From: Streptomyces buecherae
GTDB lineage: Bacteria > Actinomycetota > Actinomycetes > Streptomycetales > Streptomycetaceae
Direction: 5' to 3'
Length of the DNA: 64,000 bases
NCBI RefSeq assembly: GCF_014295035.1
Contig: NZ_CP060404.1
Span: 5,930,501-5,994,500, forward strand
Shown here: piece after piece, positions 25,846 to 35,172 of the stretch
Numbering within the stretch: the first letter of the stretch is position 1
Layout: each line of letters begins with the position of its first letter
Program-made: the position numbers and the translations under genes
Notes under the pieces: generated by a model
What the model saw: only the letters and a program-made list of their open reading frames with translations
Database searches by the model: none
Told to the model about the DNA's origin: nothing

Positions 25846-26733
25846 TTGACCATTCGTATCTCCGACCTCGCGCAGGTGCGGGCCCGGCATCCCGAGGCCA
25901 TCGCGGAGGCCGCCGCGCGCCGGGTTCGCAGGCCGCTCGTCGGGGCCGGCGGGCGGCTCATGATCATCGCCGCGGACCATCCGGCGCGCGGCGCGCTCTC
26001 CGTCGGCGGCCGTGAGCTGGCCATGGCCAACCGCAGGGAGCTGCTGGAACGGCTGTGCCTCGCGCTGTCCCGGCCCGGCGTCGACGGGGTCCTCGGCACC
26101 GCCGACATCCTGGAGGACCTGCTGCTCGTCGGCGCCCTTGAGGACAAGGTGGCGATGGGCTCGATGAACCGGGGCGGGCTGGCGGGGGCCGCGTTCGAGC
26201 TGGACGACCGGTTCACCGGGCACCGCGCCCAGGACCTGGCCCGGCTCGGCTTCGACGCCGGCAAGCTGCTCCTGCGCATCGACTACGACGACCCCGGCTC
26301 CCTTGACACGCTGCTCTCCGCCGCCCGCGCCATCGACGACATGGCCGCCCACCAACTGCCGGTCTTCGTCGAGCCGTTCATCTGCCACCGCACGGCGGGC
26401 AAGGTCGGCACCGACCTCTCCGCCGGCGCCGTCGCCCACTCCCTGGCCATCGCCTCAGGACTCGCCGGCACCTCCGCCTACACCTGGCTCAAGGTCCCGG
26501 TCACCGACGACCCGCGCGACATGGCGCGCGTCATGGAGACCTCCACGCTGCCCGCCGTACTGCTCGGCGGCGACGTCGGCCAGGGCGCGCGGGACCAGGA
26601 GCGGGCGTACGAGAAGTGGCGGCACGCGCTCAAGCTGCCCACCGTGCAGGGCCTGGTGGCCGGGCGCGCGCTGCTCTACCCGGTCGACGGTGACGTGGCC
26701 GCCGCCGTCGACACCGCCGTGGGGCTGCTGTGA
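25846..26733 (+). CDS. Cgl0158-type (beta/alpha)8 aldolase, likely the IolJ-step enzyme
   Basis: A 295-residue class I aldolase-like TIM barrel similar to the protein encoded in Corynebacterium iol clusters (Cgl0158 family). Visible features include LMIIAADHPARG, VDGVLGTADILEDLLLV, LLRIDYDDPGSLDTL, LPVFVEPFICHR and YTWLKVPVTDDP (candidate Schiff-base Lys). In this locus it most likely cleaves 2-deoxy-5-keto-gluconate 6-phosphate to DHAP and malonate semialdehyde, replacing Bacillus-type IolJ. The TTG start at 25846 gives a family-like N-terminus; no ATG or GTG suits better. It is 139 bp after iolC. Confidence 0.82.
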   Translation: MTIRISDLAQVRARHPEAIAEAAARRVRRPLVGAGGRLMIIAADHPARGALSVGGRELAMANRRELLERLCLALSRPGVDGVLGTADILEDLLLVGALEDKVAMGSMNRGGLAGAAFELDDRFTGHRAQDLARLGFDAGKLLLRIDYDDPGSLDTLLSAARAIDDMAAHQLPVFVEPFICHRTAGKVGTDLSAGAVAHSLAIASGLAGTSAYTWLKVPVTDDPRDMARVMETSTLPAVLLGGDVGQGARDQERAYEKWRHALKLPTVQGLVAGRALLYPVDGDVAAAVDTAVGLL

Positions 26734-26790
26734 CCCCACCGCCGTCGCCCCACCGACGAACCCCCGCTGGCGCCGCCCCGCCGGCGACCC

Positions 26791-26937
26791 CCGTACGGCC
26801 CTCGCTCGATCCCCGTACGACCCCCGCTCGCCCCCCGTACGACCGCCGGAGGACCCGTAGCACCGTCGCCGTAGCCGCCGCCGCGCAGAGCCGCCGCACC
26901 CGTCGTACGACCGATGTACGACCCTCGTACGACCGCC
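26791..26937 (+). repeat. Six GTACGRCC motifs in the aldolase-iolB spacer
   Basis: The 238-bp spacer carries GTACGGCC or GTACGACC at about 26793, 26814, 26837, 26904, 26916 and 26927, mostly as CGTACGACC(C/G)CCG. The CGTACG core is palindromic. Could be decayed tandem repeats or multiple binding sites. Confidence 0.7.
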
Positions 26938-26971
26938 GCCACCACCGCCTTCCGCAGGAGACGCCGAGCCC

Positions 26972-27982
26972 ATGACCCCCACCGCCCCCCGCACCTTCCA
27001 CCTGCCGGCCGGCAGCGCGGCCGATGGCCCGTACGCGCTGGCCATCGACCCCGAACGAGCCGGCTGGGGCTACTCGTCGCTGCGCGTTCTCGACCTGCCG
27101 GCCGGCGGCGAGCACGCGTGGGAGACGGGCGACAGCGAGTGGATCGTGCTGCCGCTGGCCGGCGCCTGCACCGTGGCCGTCGACAGTGACAGCAACGACA
27201 GCGGCGACAACGGCGACAACGGCGACAACGGCGACAACGGCGACAACAACGGCAACAACGGCGCACTCTTCACCCTGCACGGCCGGGAGAGCGTGTTCAG
27301 CGGCGTCACCGACTTCGCCTACCTGCCGCGTGACGCCCACGCCCGTATCACCAGCGCCGCCGGCGGCCGGTTCGCGCTGACCGGGGCCCGCTGCGAGCGC
27401 GCGCTGCCCGCCCGTTACGGGCCCGCCGCGGACGTGGCCGTGGAGCTGCGCGGCAGCGGCGCCTGTTCCCGACAGGTCAACAACTTCGCGGCGGCCGGGG
27501 CTTTCGCGTGCGACAAGCTCATCGCCGTGGAGGTGCTGACCCCCGGCGGGAACTGGTCCTCCTACCCGCCGCACAAGCACGACGAGTTCCGCCCGGGCCA
27601 GGAGTCCGAGCTGGAGGAGATCTACTACTTCGAGGTCGCCGCCGCGCACGGCACCCCGGGGCTCGGCTACCAGCGGGTGACGCCCTCCGGACCGGGCAGG
27701 GAGACCGACGTGCTCGCCGAGGTGCGCACCGGCGACGCCGTGCTCATCCCCGACGGCTGGCACGGCCCCTCCATCGCGGCCCCGGGGCACGATCTGTACT
27801 ACCTCAACGTCATGGCGGGCCCCGGCGCCGAGCGCGCCTGGCTGATCTGCGACCACCCCGAACACGCCTGGATCCGGGACACCTGGCCCAGCACCCCCGT
27901 CGACCCCAGACTGCCGCTGTACGCCGCGCCCCACGCCGACGGCACGGGGCTCGCCACACCACCCCCGGGAGAGGCCCGATGA
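26972..27982 (+). CDS. iolB: 5-Deoxy-glucuronate isomerase
   Basis: Isomerises 5-deoxy-glucuronate to 2-deoxy-5-keto-gluconate. 336 residues of the bicupin KduI/IolB family. The metal-binding cupin motif is ...NWSSYPPHKHDEFRPGQESELEEIYYFEV (His, His, Glu) with the fourth His in DGWHGPSIAAPGHDLYYLNVMAG. An Asp/Asn/Gly run (DSNDSGDN then repeated GDN, about residues 71-96) is inserted in the N-terminal cupin. The stop overlaps the iolD start (ATGA). Confidence 0.93.
   Translation: MTPTAPRTFHLPAGSAADGPYALAIDPERAGWGYSSLRVLDLPAGGEHAWETGDSEWIVLPLAGACTVAVDSDSNDSGDNGDNGDNGDNGDNNGNNGALFTLHGRESVFSGVTDFAYLPRDAHARITSAAGGRFALTGARCERALPARYGPAADVAVELRGSGACSRQVNNFAAAGAFACDKLIAVEVLTPGGNWSSYPPHKHDEFRPGQESELEEIYYFEVAAAHGTPGLGYQRVTPSGPGRETDVLAEVRTGDAVLIPDGWHGPSIAAPGHDLYYLNVMAGPGAERAWLICDHPEHAWIRDTWPSTPVDPRLPLYAAPHADGTGLATPPPGEAR
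27203..27247 (+). repeat. Five 9-bp tandem repeats inside iolB
   Basis: GGCGACAAC is repeated five times without change (27203-27247) and then decays into AACGGCAACAACGGC. It encodes GDN units, an in-frame and probably variable-length loop. Confidence 0.95.
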
Positions 27983-29856
27983 GCACCCGCCGGCTGACCG
28001 TAGCCCAGGCCCTGATCGCCTTCCTGGCCGCCCAGCACACCGAGCGCGACGGGCACACCCGCCGCCTGATCAACGCCTGTTGGGGCATCTTCGGGCACGG
28101 CAACGTCGCCGGCGTCGGCCAGGCCCTGCTGGAGTCCGGCCCGACCGCCATGCCCTACCTCCAGGGCCGCAACGAACAGGCCATGGTGCACGCCGCCGTC
28201 GGCTACGCACGGCAGTGCGACCGGCTCGCCACGCAGGCCGTCACCACCTCGATCGGCCCCGGCGCCACCAACCTCGTCACCGGCGCGGCGCTGGCCACCA
28301 TCAACCGGCTGCCCGTGCTGCTGCTGCCCGGCGACACCTTCGCCACCCGCCCCGCCGATCCGGTTCTCCAGCAACTCGAAGTGCCCTACGCCGGCGACGT
28401 CTCCGTCAACGACGCGCTGCGCCCGGTCAGCCGCTACTTCGACCGCGTCACCCGCCCCGAGGCGCTGATGCCGGCCGCGCTGGCGGCCATGCGGGTGCTG
28501 ACCGACCCGGCCGAGACCGGCGCGGTCACCCTCGCGCTGCCGCAGGACGTGCAGGCCGAGGCGTACGACTGGCCCGAGGAGTTCCTCGCCGAACGCGTCT
28601 GGCACGTGCGCCGCCCGGCGCCCGACCCCGCCGCGCTGGCCGAGGCCGCCGAGGCCGTCCGCCGGGCCCGCCGCCCGCTGCTCGTCGCCGGCGGCGGCGT
28701 GCACCACAGCGAGGCCGAGGACGCGCTGCGCGCCCTCGCCGACGCCACCGGCATCCCGGTCGCCTCGACCCAGGCCGGCAAGGGATCGCTGCGCCACGAC
28801 CATGCGGCCGACGTCGGCGGCGTCGGCCACACCGGCACCGCCGCCGCCAACGACCTGGCCCGCGCCGCCGACCTCGTCATCGGCGTCGGCACCCGCTACT
28901 CCGACTTCACCACCGCCTCCAGCACCCTCTTCGCCGACCCCGCCGTGCGCTTCGTCAACCTCAACATCGCCTCCTTCGACGGGCACAAGCTCGCCGCGCT
29001 GCCGCTGCTCGGTGACGCCCGCGCGGGCCTTGAGGCGCTGACCGCCGCGCTGGCCGGGCACCGGGTGCCGGCGGCGTACGAGGCCGAGTACGCGGCCGGC
29101 AAGCGGCGCTGGGAGCGGGTGGTCGAGCGGGCGTACGCCGCGCCGGACGCGGCGGCCCGGCCCACCCAGACGCAGGTCATCGGCGCGCTGGACGCGGTCG
29201 TCGGCGACGACGACGTGGTGATCAACGCGGCCGGCTCGCTCCCCGGCGACCTGCACAAGCTCTGGCGCGCCCGCTCCCGGCGCCAGTACCACCTGGAGTA
29301 CGGCTACTCCTGCATGGGCTACGAGATCCCGGCCGCCATCGGCGTCCGCCTCGCCGCCCCCGACCGGCCGGTGTGGGCGCTGGTCGGCGATGGTACGTAT
29401 CTGATGCTGCCGACCGAACTCGTCACCGCGGTCCAGGAGGGCGTCGACATCAACGTCGTACTGATCCAGAACCACGGCTACGCCTCCATCGGCGGCCTGT
29501 CCGACGCGGTCGGCGCCGAGCGGTTCGGCACCGCCTACCGCTACCGGGCCGCCGACGGCTCGTTCACCGGCCCGCCGCTGCCGGTGGACCTGGCCGCCAA
29601 CGCGGCCAGCCTGGGCGCCCGGGTGCTGCGCGCCGCCACGGTCGGCGAGCTGCGCGCCGCGCTGGCCACCGCGCGCGAGACGGCGGGGCCCACATGTGTC
29701 TACGTGGAGACCGAAACGACCGACACAGTGTCCAGCGCGCCCGGCACCCACGCGTGGTGGGATGTTCCGGTGGCCGAGACGGCGACCCGACCGGCGGCGG
29801 CCAGCGCACGCGAGGAGTACGACCGCCGGGCGACCGCCCGCCGCCACCACCTGTGA
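27979..29856 (+). CDS. iolD: 3D-trihydroxycyclohexane-1,2-dione acylhydrolase
   Basis: A TPP-dependent hydrolase (625 residues) that opens the inositol ring to 5-deoxy-glucuronate. The pyrimidine-domain Glu lies in GRNEQAMVHAAVGYAR; the FAD-fold-like middle domain includes RRPLLVAGGGVHHSEAED. The TPP/Mg motif WALVGDGTYLMLPTELVTAVQEGVDINVVLIQNHGYASIGGLS (GDG...N) is in the C-terminal domain. The start overlaps iolB by four bases, so translation is coupled. Confidence 0.95.
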   Translation: MSTRRLTVAQALIAFLAAQHTERDGHTRRLINACWGIFGHGNVAGVGQALLESGPTAMPYLQGRNEQAMVHAAVGYARQCDRLATQAVTTSIGPGATNLVTGAALATINRLPVLLLPGDTFATRPADPVLQQLEVPYAGDVSVNDALRPVSRYFDRVTRPEALMPAALAAMRVLTDPAETGAVTLALPQDVQAEAYDWPEEFLAERVWHVRRPAPDPAALAEAAEAVRRARRPLLVAGGGVHHSEAEDALRALADATGIPVASTQAGKGSLRHDHAADVGGVGHTGTAAANDLARAADLVIGVGTRYSDFTTASSTLFADPAVRFVNLNIASFDGHKLAALPLLGDARAGLEALTAALAGHRVPAAYEAEYAAGKRRWERVVERAYAAPDAAARPTQTQVIGALDAVVGDDDVVINAAGSLPGDLHKLWRARSRRQYHLEYGYSCMGYEIPAAIGVRLAAPDRPVWALVGDGTYLMLPTELVTAVQEGVDINVVLIQNHGYASIGGLSDAVGAERFGTAYRYRAADGSFTGPPLPVDLAANAASLGARVLRAATVGELRAALATARETAGPTCVYVETETTDTVSSAPGTHAWWDVPVAETATRPAAASAREEYDRRATARRHHL

Positions 29857-29989
29857 CCCCGCCCCACCCGCCGCACCCGACCCGACTCGCCAGCCGTCCC
29901 CCCACAGCCCGCGCACCCGCGACCCACCCCCGACCCGCGGCGCCCCGCTCCCGCCCCGCGTGCCGCCTCACGAGAAAGGTCTCCCTGGT

Positions 29990-31483
29990 ATGCAGACCAT
30001 CGACCACTGGATCGACGGCAAGCCCGTGGAGGGCACGTCCGGCACGTACGGGCCGGTCACCGACCCGGCCACCGGCGTCCAGACCACGCGGGTGGCGCTC
30101 GCGTCGGCGACCGAGGTGGACACGGCCGTCGCCGCGGCCAAGGCCGCCTACGCCACCTGGGGCACCTCGTCGCTCGCGCAGCGCACCGCGGTCCTCTTCC
30201 GCTACCGCGAGCTGCTCGACGCGCACCGCGACGAGATCGCCGACCTGATCACCGCCGAGCACGGCAAGGTGCACGCGGACGGCCTCGGCGAGATGGCCCG
30301 TGGCCTGGAGATCGTCGAACTGGCCTGTGGCATCCCGCAGTTGCTCAAGGGCGAGCTGTCCTCGCAGGTCGCCACGCGGGTCGACGTGGCGGCGATCCGG
30401 CAGCCGCTGGGCGTGGTGGCCGGCATCGTGCCGTTCAACTTCCCCGCCATGGTGCCGCTGTGGATGTTCCCGCTGGCGATCGCGTGCGGCAACACGTTCG
30501 TGCTCAAGCCGAGCGAGAAGGTGCCGTCGGCGGCGTACCGGCTGGCCGAACTCGCCGCCCAGGCCGGCCTGCCGGACGGCGTGCTCAACATCGTCAACGG
30601 CGACCGGGTGGCCGTCGACCGCCTCCTGGAACACCCCGACGTGGCGGCTGTCAGCTTCGTGGGCTCGACCCCGGTCGCCCGGCACATCCACGCCACCGCC
30701 ACCGCCAACGGCAAGCGCGTACAGGCCCTGGGCAGCGCCAAGAACCACATGCTGGTCCTGCCCGACGCGGACCTGGACGCCGCGGCCGACGCGGCGGTCT
30801 CGGCGGCGTACGGCTCGGCCGGCGAGCGCTGCATGGCCGTCTCCGCGGTCGTCGCCGTCGGCGCCACCGCCGACCCGCTCATCGAGAAGATCACCGAACG
30901 CGCCGCCAAGATCAAGATCGGCCCCGGCGGTGACCCGACCTCCGAGATGGGCCCGCTGATCACCCGGGCCCACCGGGACCGCGTCGCCTCGTACGTGCAC
31001 GGCGCGAGCGCCCAGGGCGCCGAAGTGGTCCTGGACGGCACGGACTTCACGGTCGAGGGCAAGGAGGACGGTTTCTGGATCGGCCTGTCCCTGCTCGACA
31101 AGGTCTCCGTGGACTCCGACGCCTACCGCGACGAGATCTTCGGCCCGGTCCTGTCCGTGCTGCGGGTGGATACCTACGAGGAGGGCGTCGAGCTGATCAA
31201 CGCCTCCCCGTACGGCAACGGCGTCGCGATCTTCACCCGCGACGGCGGCGCCGCCCGCCGCTTCCAACTGGAGATCGAGGCGGGCATGGTGGGCGTGAAC
31301 GTGCCGATCCCGGTCCCGGTCGGCTACCACTCCTTCGGTGGCTGGAAGGACTCGATCTTCGGCGACCACCACATCTACGGCAACGACGGCGTGCACTTCT
31401 ACACCCGCGGCAAGGTCATCACCACCCGCTGGCCCAACCCCGAGGACGCCGGCGTCGACCTGGGCTTCCCCAGCCACCGCTGA
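29990..31483 (+). CDS. iolA: (Methyl)malonate-semialdehyde dehydrogenase, CoA-acylating
   Basis: Converts malonate semialdehyde from inositol (or methylmalonate semialdehyde from valine) to acetyl-/propionyl-CoA with NAD+. 497 residues. Aldehyde dehydrogenase motifs: VPFNFPAMVPLWMFPLAIACGNTFVLKPSEKVP, SFVGSTPVARHI, and catalytic Cys281 in GSAGERCMAVS. The usual ALDH general-base Glu is replaced (ALGSAKNHM), as in the CoA-acylating subfamily. The ATG follows AAAGG. Last gene of the plus iol arm, closed by the terminator at 31582. Also called mmsA. Confidence 0.95.
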   Translation: MQTIDHWIDGKPVEGTSGTYGPVTDPATGVQTTRVALASATEVDTAVAAAKAAYATWGTSSLAQRTAVLFRYRELLDAHRDEIADLITAEHGKVHADGLGEMARGLEIVELACGIPQLLKGELSSQVATRVDVAAIRQPLGVVAGIVPFNFPAMVPLWMFPLAIACGNTFVLKPSEKVPSAAYRLAELAAQAGLPDGVLNIVNGDRVAVDRLLEHPDVAAVSFVGSTPVARHIHATATANGKRVQALGSAKNHMLVLPDADLDAAADAAVSAAYGSAGERCMAVSAVVAVGATADPLIEKITERAAKIKIGPGGDPTSEMGPLITRAHRDRVASYVHGASAQGAEVVLDGTDFTVEGKEDGFWIGLSLLDKVSVDSDAYRDEIFGPVLSVLRVDTYEEGVELINASPYGNGVAIFTRDGGAARRFQLEIEAGMVGVNVPIPVPVGYHSFGGWKDSIFGDHHIYGNDGVHFYTRGKVITTRWPNPEDAGVDLGFPSHR

Positions 31484-31581
31484 CCCCACCCGAGCCCCGC
31501 TCACCCACCGGCCACCCCCGGCCAACCCCCGGCCACCCGGCCCGCCGCCGCAGCGCCCCTGCCGCTGGCGCGGGCCTCGCC

Positions 31582-31625
31582 GCCTCGCCCCGTCGACCCA
31601 TCCCCCCGGGTCGGCGGGGCGAGGC
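31582..31625. terminator. Strong bidirectional terminator after the iol operon
   Basis: GCCTCGCCCCG pairs exactly with CGGGGCGAGGC (11 bp) and the inner CGACCC/GGGTCG extends the stem. It serves iolA and the convergent SGNH hydrolase gene ending at 31631. Confidence 0.85.
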
Positions 31626-31630
31626 GTTCC

Positions 31631-34345
31631 CTACGGGTGGAAGGACTTGAAGAAATCCGGGGTCAGCTCGTTGAGCCAGGCGTGGGTGACGCCGGTCCAA
31701 CCGATGCGCAGGAAGTCGGCCTTGCCGTCGCCGTTGATGTCGGCGAGCTGGACGTCCTTCGTGGGGACCTCCGCGTCGCCGGCGATCCTGCCGATGTCCC
31801 GGTACTTTCCGCTCGCACCCGTGCCGCCCTCGTTGAGCCAGGCCCGTGCGCCGCCCCTGGCGGTGATCAGGACGCGGTCGGCGCGCTTGTCCCCGTTGAT
31901 GTCGGCGTACCGGATCTGGCGGGGGTCCTGTAGGGCGTTACCGATCTTCAGGGGCTCGGTCCAGTCGAGGTACTTCTTGTCCTCCTTGACCTGGAAGCCC
32001 CGGTTCAGCCAGGCGGTCGTGGTGCCGTCCGCCTTGGTCAGCAGGTAGTCGTCGCGCCCGCCCCCGGTGACGTCGGCGAACCGGATCTGGGTGGTCGGGT
32101 CGATGGACGGCCGGTCGCCGGTGGAGCCCTTGGAGAAGACGCTGGCCACGCCGTCGTACTTGTTCATGCACATCCGCGAGCCCGCCGGGGCCTCGGCCTT
32201 CCAGGTGCTCAGGTGCACCTTGCCGTTCAGTTCGACCACCATGCAGTCGGGGAAGCCGTCGCCGTCGACGTCGCCGAACCGCAGCATGTTGCCGACCGCG
32301 CCGGGGCTCGGGGTGTAGGAGTTCTCCCCCTCCACGAAGGGCGTCCACGCGCGGCCCGACGGCCCGCTGTTCCACCAGAAGCGGATGTTCTGCTTGTCGT
32401 CCACCGCAACGAACTCGGCCTTGCGGTCCTTGTTGATGTCGACCATCCAGAACCGGCTGGAGGACGGGTACTGCTTGTTCTGGATGACGCCCCGGTCGTC
32501 CCAGCCCGCGCCCAGCCTGTTCGAGTCGTCGGCACCGCCCGGGTCCTTGCCCCTGCCGTGGTCCTCGAACCCGCAGGGGTGACTGCCCGCGTTGTCGGCC
32601 ATGGCCTCGGGCCGGCTGGCTATCCAGCCGTTGCCCTTCGCCTTCCGGGCCGCACTGGCGAAGGCGTTGCCGAGCTTCTCGTGGCCCCCGTCGTTCGGGT
32701 GGATGCCGTCGTTGGCGATGTCCTCGGCGGTGAGGCCGCTCACGTCGGCGTACGCGACGTGCTTGCCGTCCGCCGCCAGCCGCTCGACCATCGCCGAGAT
32801 CTGGGCGCTGAACGCCTTCCCGCGCACGTTCGTGGCGGCGTCGCGGAACTGCTGCATCCCGGCCACCAGCACGGTCGCCTTCGGCGAGTCGGTGATGACC
32901 TGCCGCACCAGACCTTCGAGCCGGCCGATCGCACCGCCCATCTGGTAGTCCTGAAGAACATCGTTGCCGCCGGCGAGCAGGGTGACGAGGTTGGGCTTGT
33001 ACGTCTTCACCGCGCACTCCGCCTTGCCCGCGATCGTGTCGATCTTTGCCCCGGACCAGCCTTCGACGTCGCGGTCGCTCATCGTCCCCACCCGCACGGA
33101 GCCGACCCAGTCGACCCGGTCGACCTCTTTGCGGAACTCCCCGTCCGCCGTGTCCCGGTAGCCGTTGCCGTCCGAGCTTCCCTCACCGAGGGTGGAGGAG
33201 GACCCGAGCCCCATCACGCGCCACTCGGTGGGCTCCGGCGGATCGGGCGGGGCGATGCCGTTGTACGGGTTCCAGGTGTAGTCGAGGTCGGGCTGGGCGG
33301 GCTTACCGGGCCAGTTGAAGTAGTTGAACACCAGCTCGGCCGGGTTGGTGGCGAGGTAGCCCTTGCCGGGGAGGTCGGTCTCGTCGTCCCAGGCCCACGG
33401 CGCGCTGGCCGAGTTGATGCCGCAAACGTACTCGAAACCGCCGCACCTGACGCCGTGCGGGTTGTCGCTGAAGTCTCCGGCGAAATTGTTCGGCGTGGCG
33501 AACAGCGAGGTGTCGTTCCGCTTGTCCCACATGCCGTCCTTGGCGAACACGTCCGTCAGGGTGTACTGCACGTCCCGGTCGTTGGGGCCCTCGGGCTCCT
33601 CCGCCGTGCCGCCCGGCACGTAGAGCACCCCGTCCCCGTCCTCGTACTGCTCCCGCAACCGGTCCCGGGCGCCGAAGGACCACACGGCGTGGGTGTTCGC
33701 CTGTTGGGCGGTCCACGGGCGGCTGTGCCCGTCCCCGTGGGGACTGCTCTTCAGGGGAAGATCGCCGTCGACGCTCTCGGCCCCCGAGGTCCAGTCGCTG
33801 TCCTCGGGCACGTAGGAGTAGAAATCCGAGTGCGACACGGTGATCGCGGCCTTTAGCGTGCCGTGCCGGGAACTGTTGCGCTCCACGATGACGAGCACGC
33901 CCTCGGTGTCGTTCTCGTGCTCGCTCAGATCCTCTTGGTAGTCGTCCAGGGACCCGTCAGCCCAGTCGCGCGGATGGAAGAACGTGTAGAGCAGGTACGC
34001 GAAGCCCTTGGTCTCGACGACCGAGTAGTAGACGTGCGCGGGCAGCCTGGACTCGCTGGTGTTCTCCCAGTTGTTGCGCCCGTTGATGTCACCGTCGAAG
34101 TCATAGGAGGTGATGTAGTCGGACTTGCCGCCAAGCCCCGACTCACCGCTGGTGTCGACGTCCTGGAAGTGCACCGGCGCCCACCACTCGGCCAGTTCCT
34201 TCCGGTCCTGCGAGGGGGACGCCAGTGCCGCGGTGGGGCGGGTGATGGCGACACACCAGGTGGCGGCCAGCACGGTCAGCACGATTGCCACGCTGACGAA
34301 GGATCTCCGTCTGCCGGGTGGTATGAGCGAATAGCTCGTTGTCAC
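31631..34345 (-). CDS. Large secreted SGNH hydrolase with FG-GAP repeats
   Basis: A 904-residue exported protein. The GTG start has AGGAGG upstream. An N-terminal hydrophobic segment (SFVSVAIVLTVLAATWCVAI) acts as signal or anchor. Residues ~50-370 form a domain I do not firmly recognise (WAPVHFQDVD, YDFDGDINGRNNWENT, AYLLYTFFHPRDWADG, HENDTEGVLVIVER). An SGNH/GDSL esterase domain follows: block I GLGSSSTLGEG (about 377), block III LLAGGNDV (about 453), block V DGIHPNDGGH (about 545). From ~620 come five FG-GAP/VCBS-like repeats (VDINKDRKAEF, GDVDGDGFPD, ADVTGGGRDD, ADINGDKRAD, ADINGDGKAD), probable calcium-binding propeller blades. Likely a cell-surface or extracellular esterase; substrate unknown. 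Confidence 0.88.
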   Translation of the reverse strand: MTTSYSLIPPGRRRSFVSVAIVLTVLAATWCVAITRPTAALASPSQDRKELAEWWAPVHFQDVDTSGESGLGGKSDYITSYDFDGDINGRNNWENTSESRLPAHVYYSVVETKGFAYLLYTFFHPRDWADGSLDDYQEDLSEHENDTEGVLVIVERNSSRHGTLKAAITVSHSDFYSYVPEDSDWTSGAESVDGDLPLKSSPHGDGHSRPWTAQQANTHAVWSFGARDRLREQYEDGDGVLYVPGGTAEEPEGPNDRDVQYTLTDVFAKDGMWDKRNDTSLFATPNNFAGDFSDNPHGVRCGGFEYVCGINSASAPWAWDDETDLPGKGYLATNPAELVFNYFNWPGKPAQPDLDYTWNPYNGIAPPDPPEPTEWRVMGLGSSSTLGEGSSDGNGYRDTADGEFRKEVDRVDWVGSVRVGTMSDRDVEGWSGAKIDTIAGKAECAVKTYKPNLVTLLAGGNDVLQDYQMGGAIGRLEGLVRQVITDSPKATVLVAGMQQFRDAATNVRGKAFSAQISAMVERLAADGKHVAYADVSGLTAEDIANDGIHPNDGGHEKLGNAFASAARKAKGNGWIASRPEAMADNAGSHPCGFEDHGRGKDPGGADDSNRLGAGWDDRGVIQNKQYPSSSRFWMVDINKDRKAEFVAVDDKQNIRFWWNSGPSGRAWTPFVEGENSYTPSPGAVGNMLRFGDVDGDGFPDCMVVELNGKVHLSTWKAEAPAGSRMCMNKYDGVASVFSKGSTGDRPSIDPTTQIRFADVTGGGRDDYLLTKADGTTTAWLNRGFQVKEDKKYLDWTEPLKIGNALQDPRQIRYADINGDKRADRVLITARGGARAWLNEGGTGASGKYRDIGRIAGDAEVPTKDVQLADINGDGKADFLRIGWTGVTHAWLNELTPDFFKSFHP

Positions 34346-34683
34346 TGTTCCTCCTGGAACCGTGGACAGGCACGCGTCCCGCCGGGCCCGGGAACTTCAG
34401 CGCGGGGCCGGCGGGCTGCGTAGGGGCGAGTCGGCCGCTCAACGCGACCAACCCTGCGGGAGCTTACGAGGAAGAAAGAGGGCTTTTCCCGCTGTGGGAA
34501 GGCAGGTAGTTGCAAGCTCAATGCGGTTGAAGTCGGTGACGGCGGGGCGGGTGCCGCTGCCGGTGGGCGCGCGCGTCGTACGCGCTGGTCAGCGCCGGCC
34601 CGCTGTCAGTGCGCCGGGTTAGGGTCCGGTCTCAAAGCGCGTACGACCCGGCCGTCCGCACGGCCCGCACGAAGGAGCCCGCC
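34346..34683. other. 338-bp divergent intergenic region
   Basis: Between the SGNH hydrolase and the DUF1801 gene. It has a modest GC dip around 34465-34535 that may hold promoters (TTGCAAGCTCAAT). No ORF, repeat or hairpin worth calling. Confidence 0.5.
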
Positions 34684-35172
34684 ATGAGCAAAGCCGACAA
34701 CACCTCCCACAACGCCTCCCACAACACCGCCGACGACGCCGCGCACGAGGGGTTCACGCCCGAGGAGCGGGCCGCGATGAAGGAGCACGCGCAGGAGTTG
34801 AAGAAGGCGTCGCGGCGCAGATCGCGGGCGGAGAAGGAGGCGGAGGCGGCGGCGGACGTGGTCGCGAAGATCGCCGAGATGCCGGACGCGGACCGCGTCC
34901 TGGCCGAGCGCGTGCATGCCATCGTCACGGCAAACGCTCCCACCCTGGCCTCCAAGCTCTGGTACGGGATGCCCGCGTACGCCCTCGACGGCAAGGTCGT
35001 CTGCTTCTTCCAGAGCGCGAGCAAGTTCAAGACCCGGTACGCGACGCTCGGCTTCAGCGACGTGGCCGCGCTGGACGAGGGCGCGATGTGGCCAGCCGCC
35101 TACGCCCTGACCGAGGTGAACGCCGAGGTGGAGGCGCGGATCGCGGAGTTGGTGCGCCGGGCGGTGAGCTGA
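34684..35172 (+). CDS. DUF1801-family protein (YdhG/iron-chaperone-like)
   Basis: 162 residues. A polar, helical N-terminal extension (residues 1-65, Lys/Arg/Ala-rich RRRSRAEKEAEAAADVV) precedes a DUF1801 alpha/beta domain: VHAIVTANAPTLASKLWYGMPAYALDGKVVCFFQSASKFKTRYATLGFSDVAALDEGAMWPAAYALTEV, with the family's W-Y-G-M-P-A-Y hallmark. The family includes Fra/YdhG, linked to iron chaperoning. The ATG follows AAGGAG. Monocistronic. Function beyond family name uncertain. Confidence 0.88.
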   Translation: MSKADNTSHNASHNTADDAAHEGFTPEERAAMKEHAQELKKASRRRSRAEKEAEAAADVVAKIAEMPDADRVLAERVHAIVTANAPTLASKLWYGMPAYALDGKVVCFFQSASKFKTRYATLGFSDVAALDEGAMWPAAYALTEVNAEVEARIAELVRRAVS

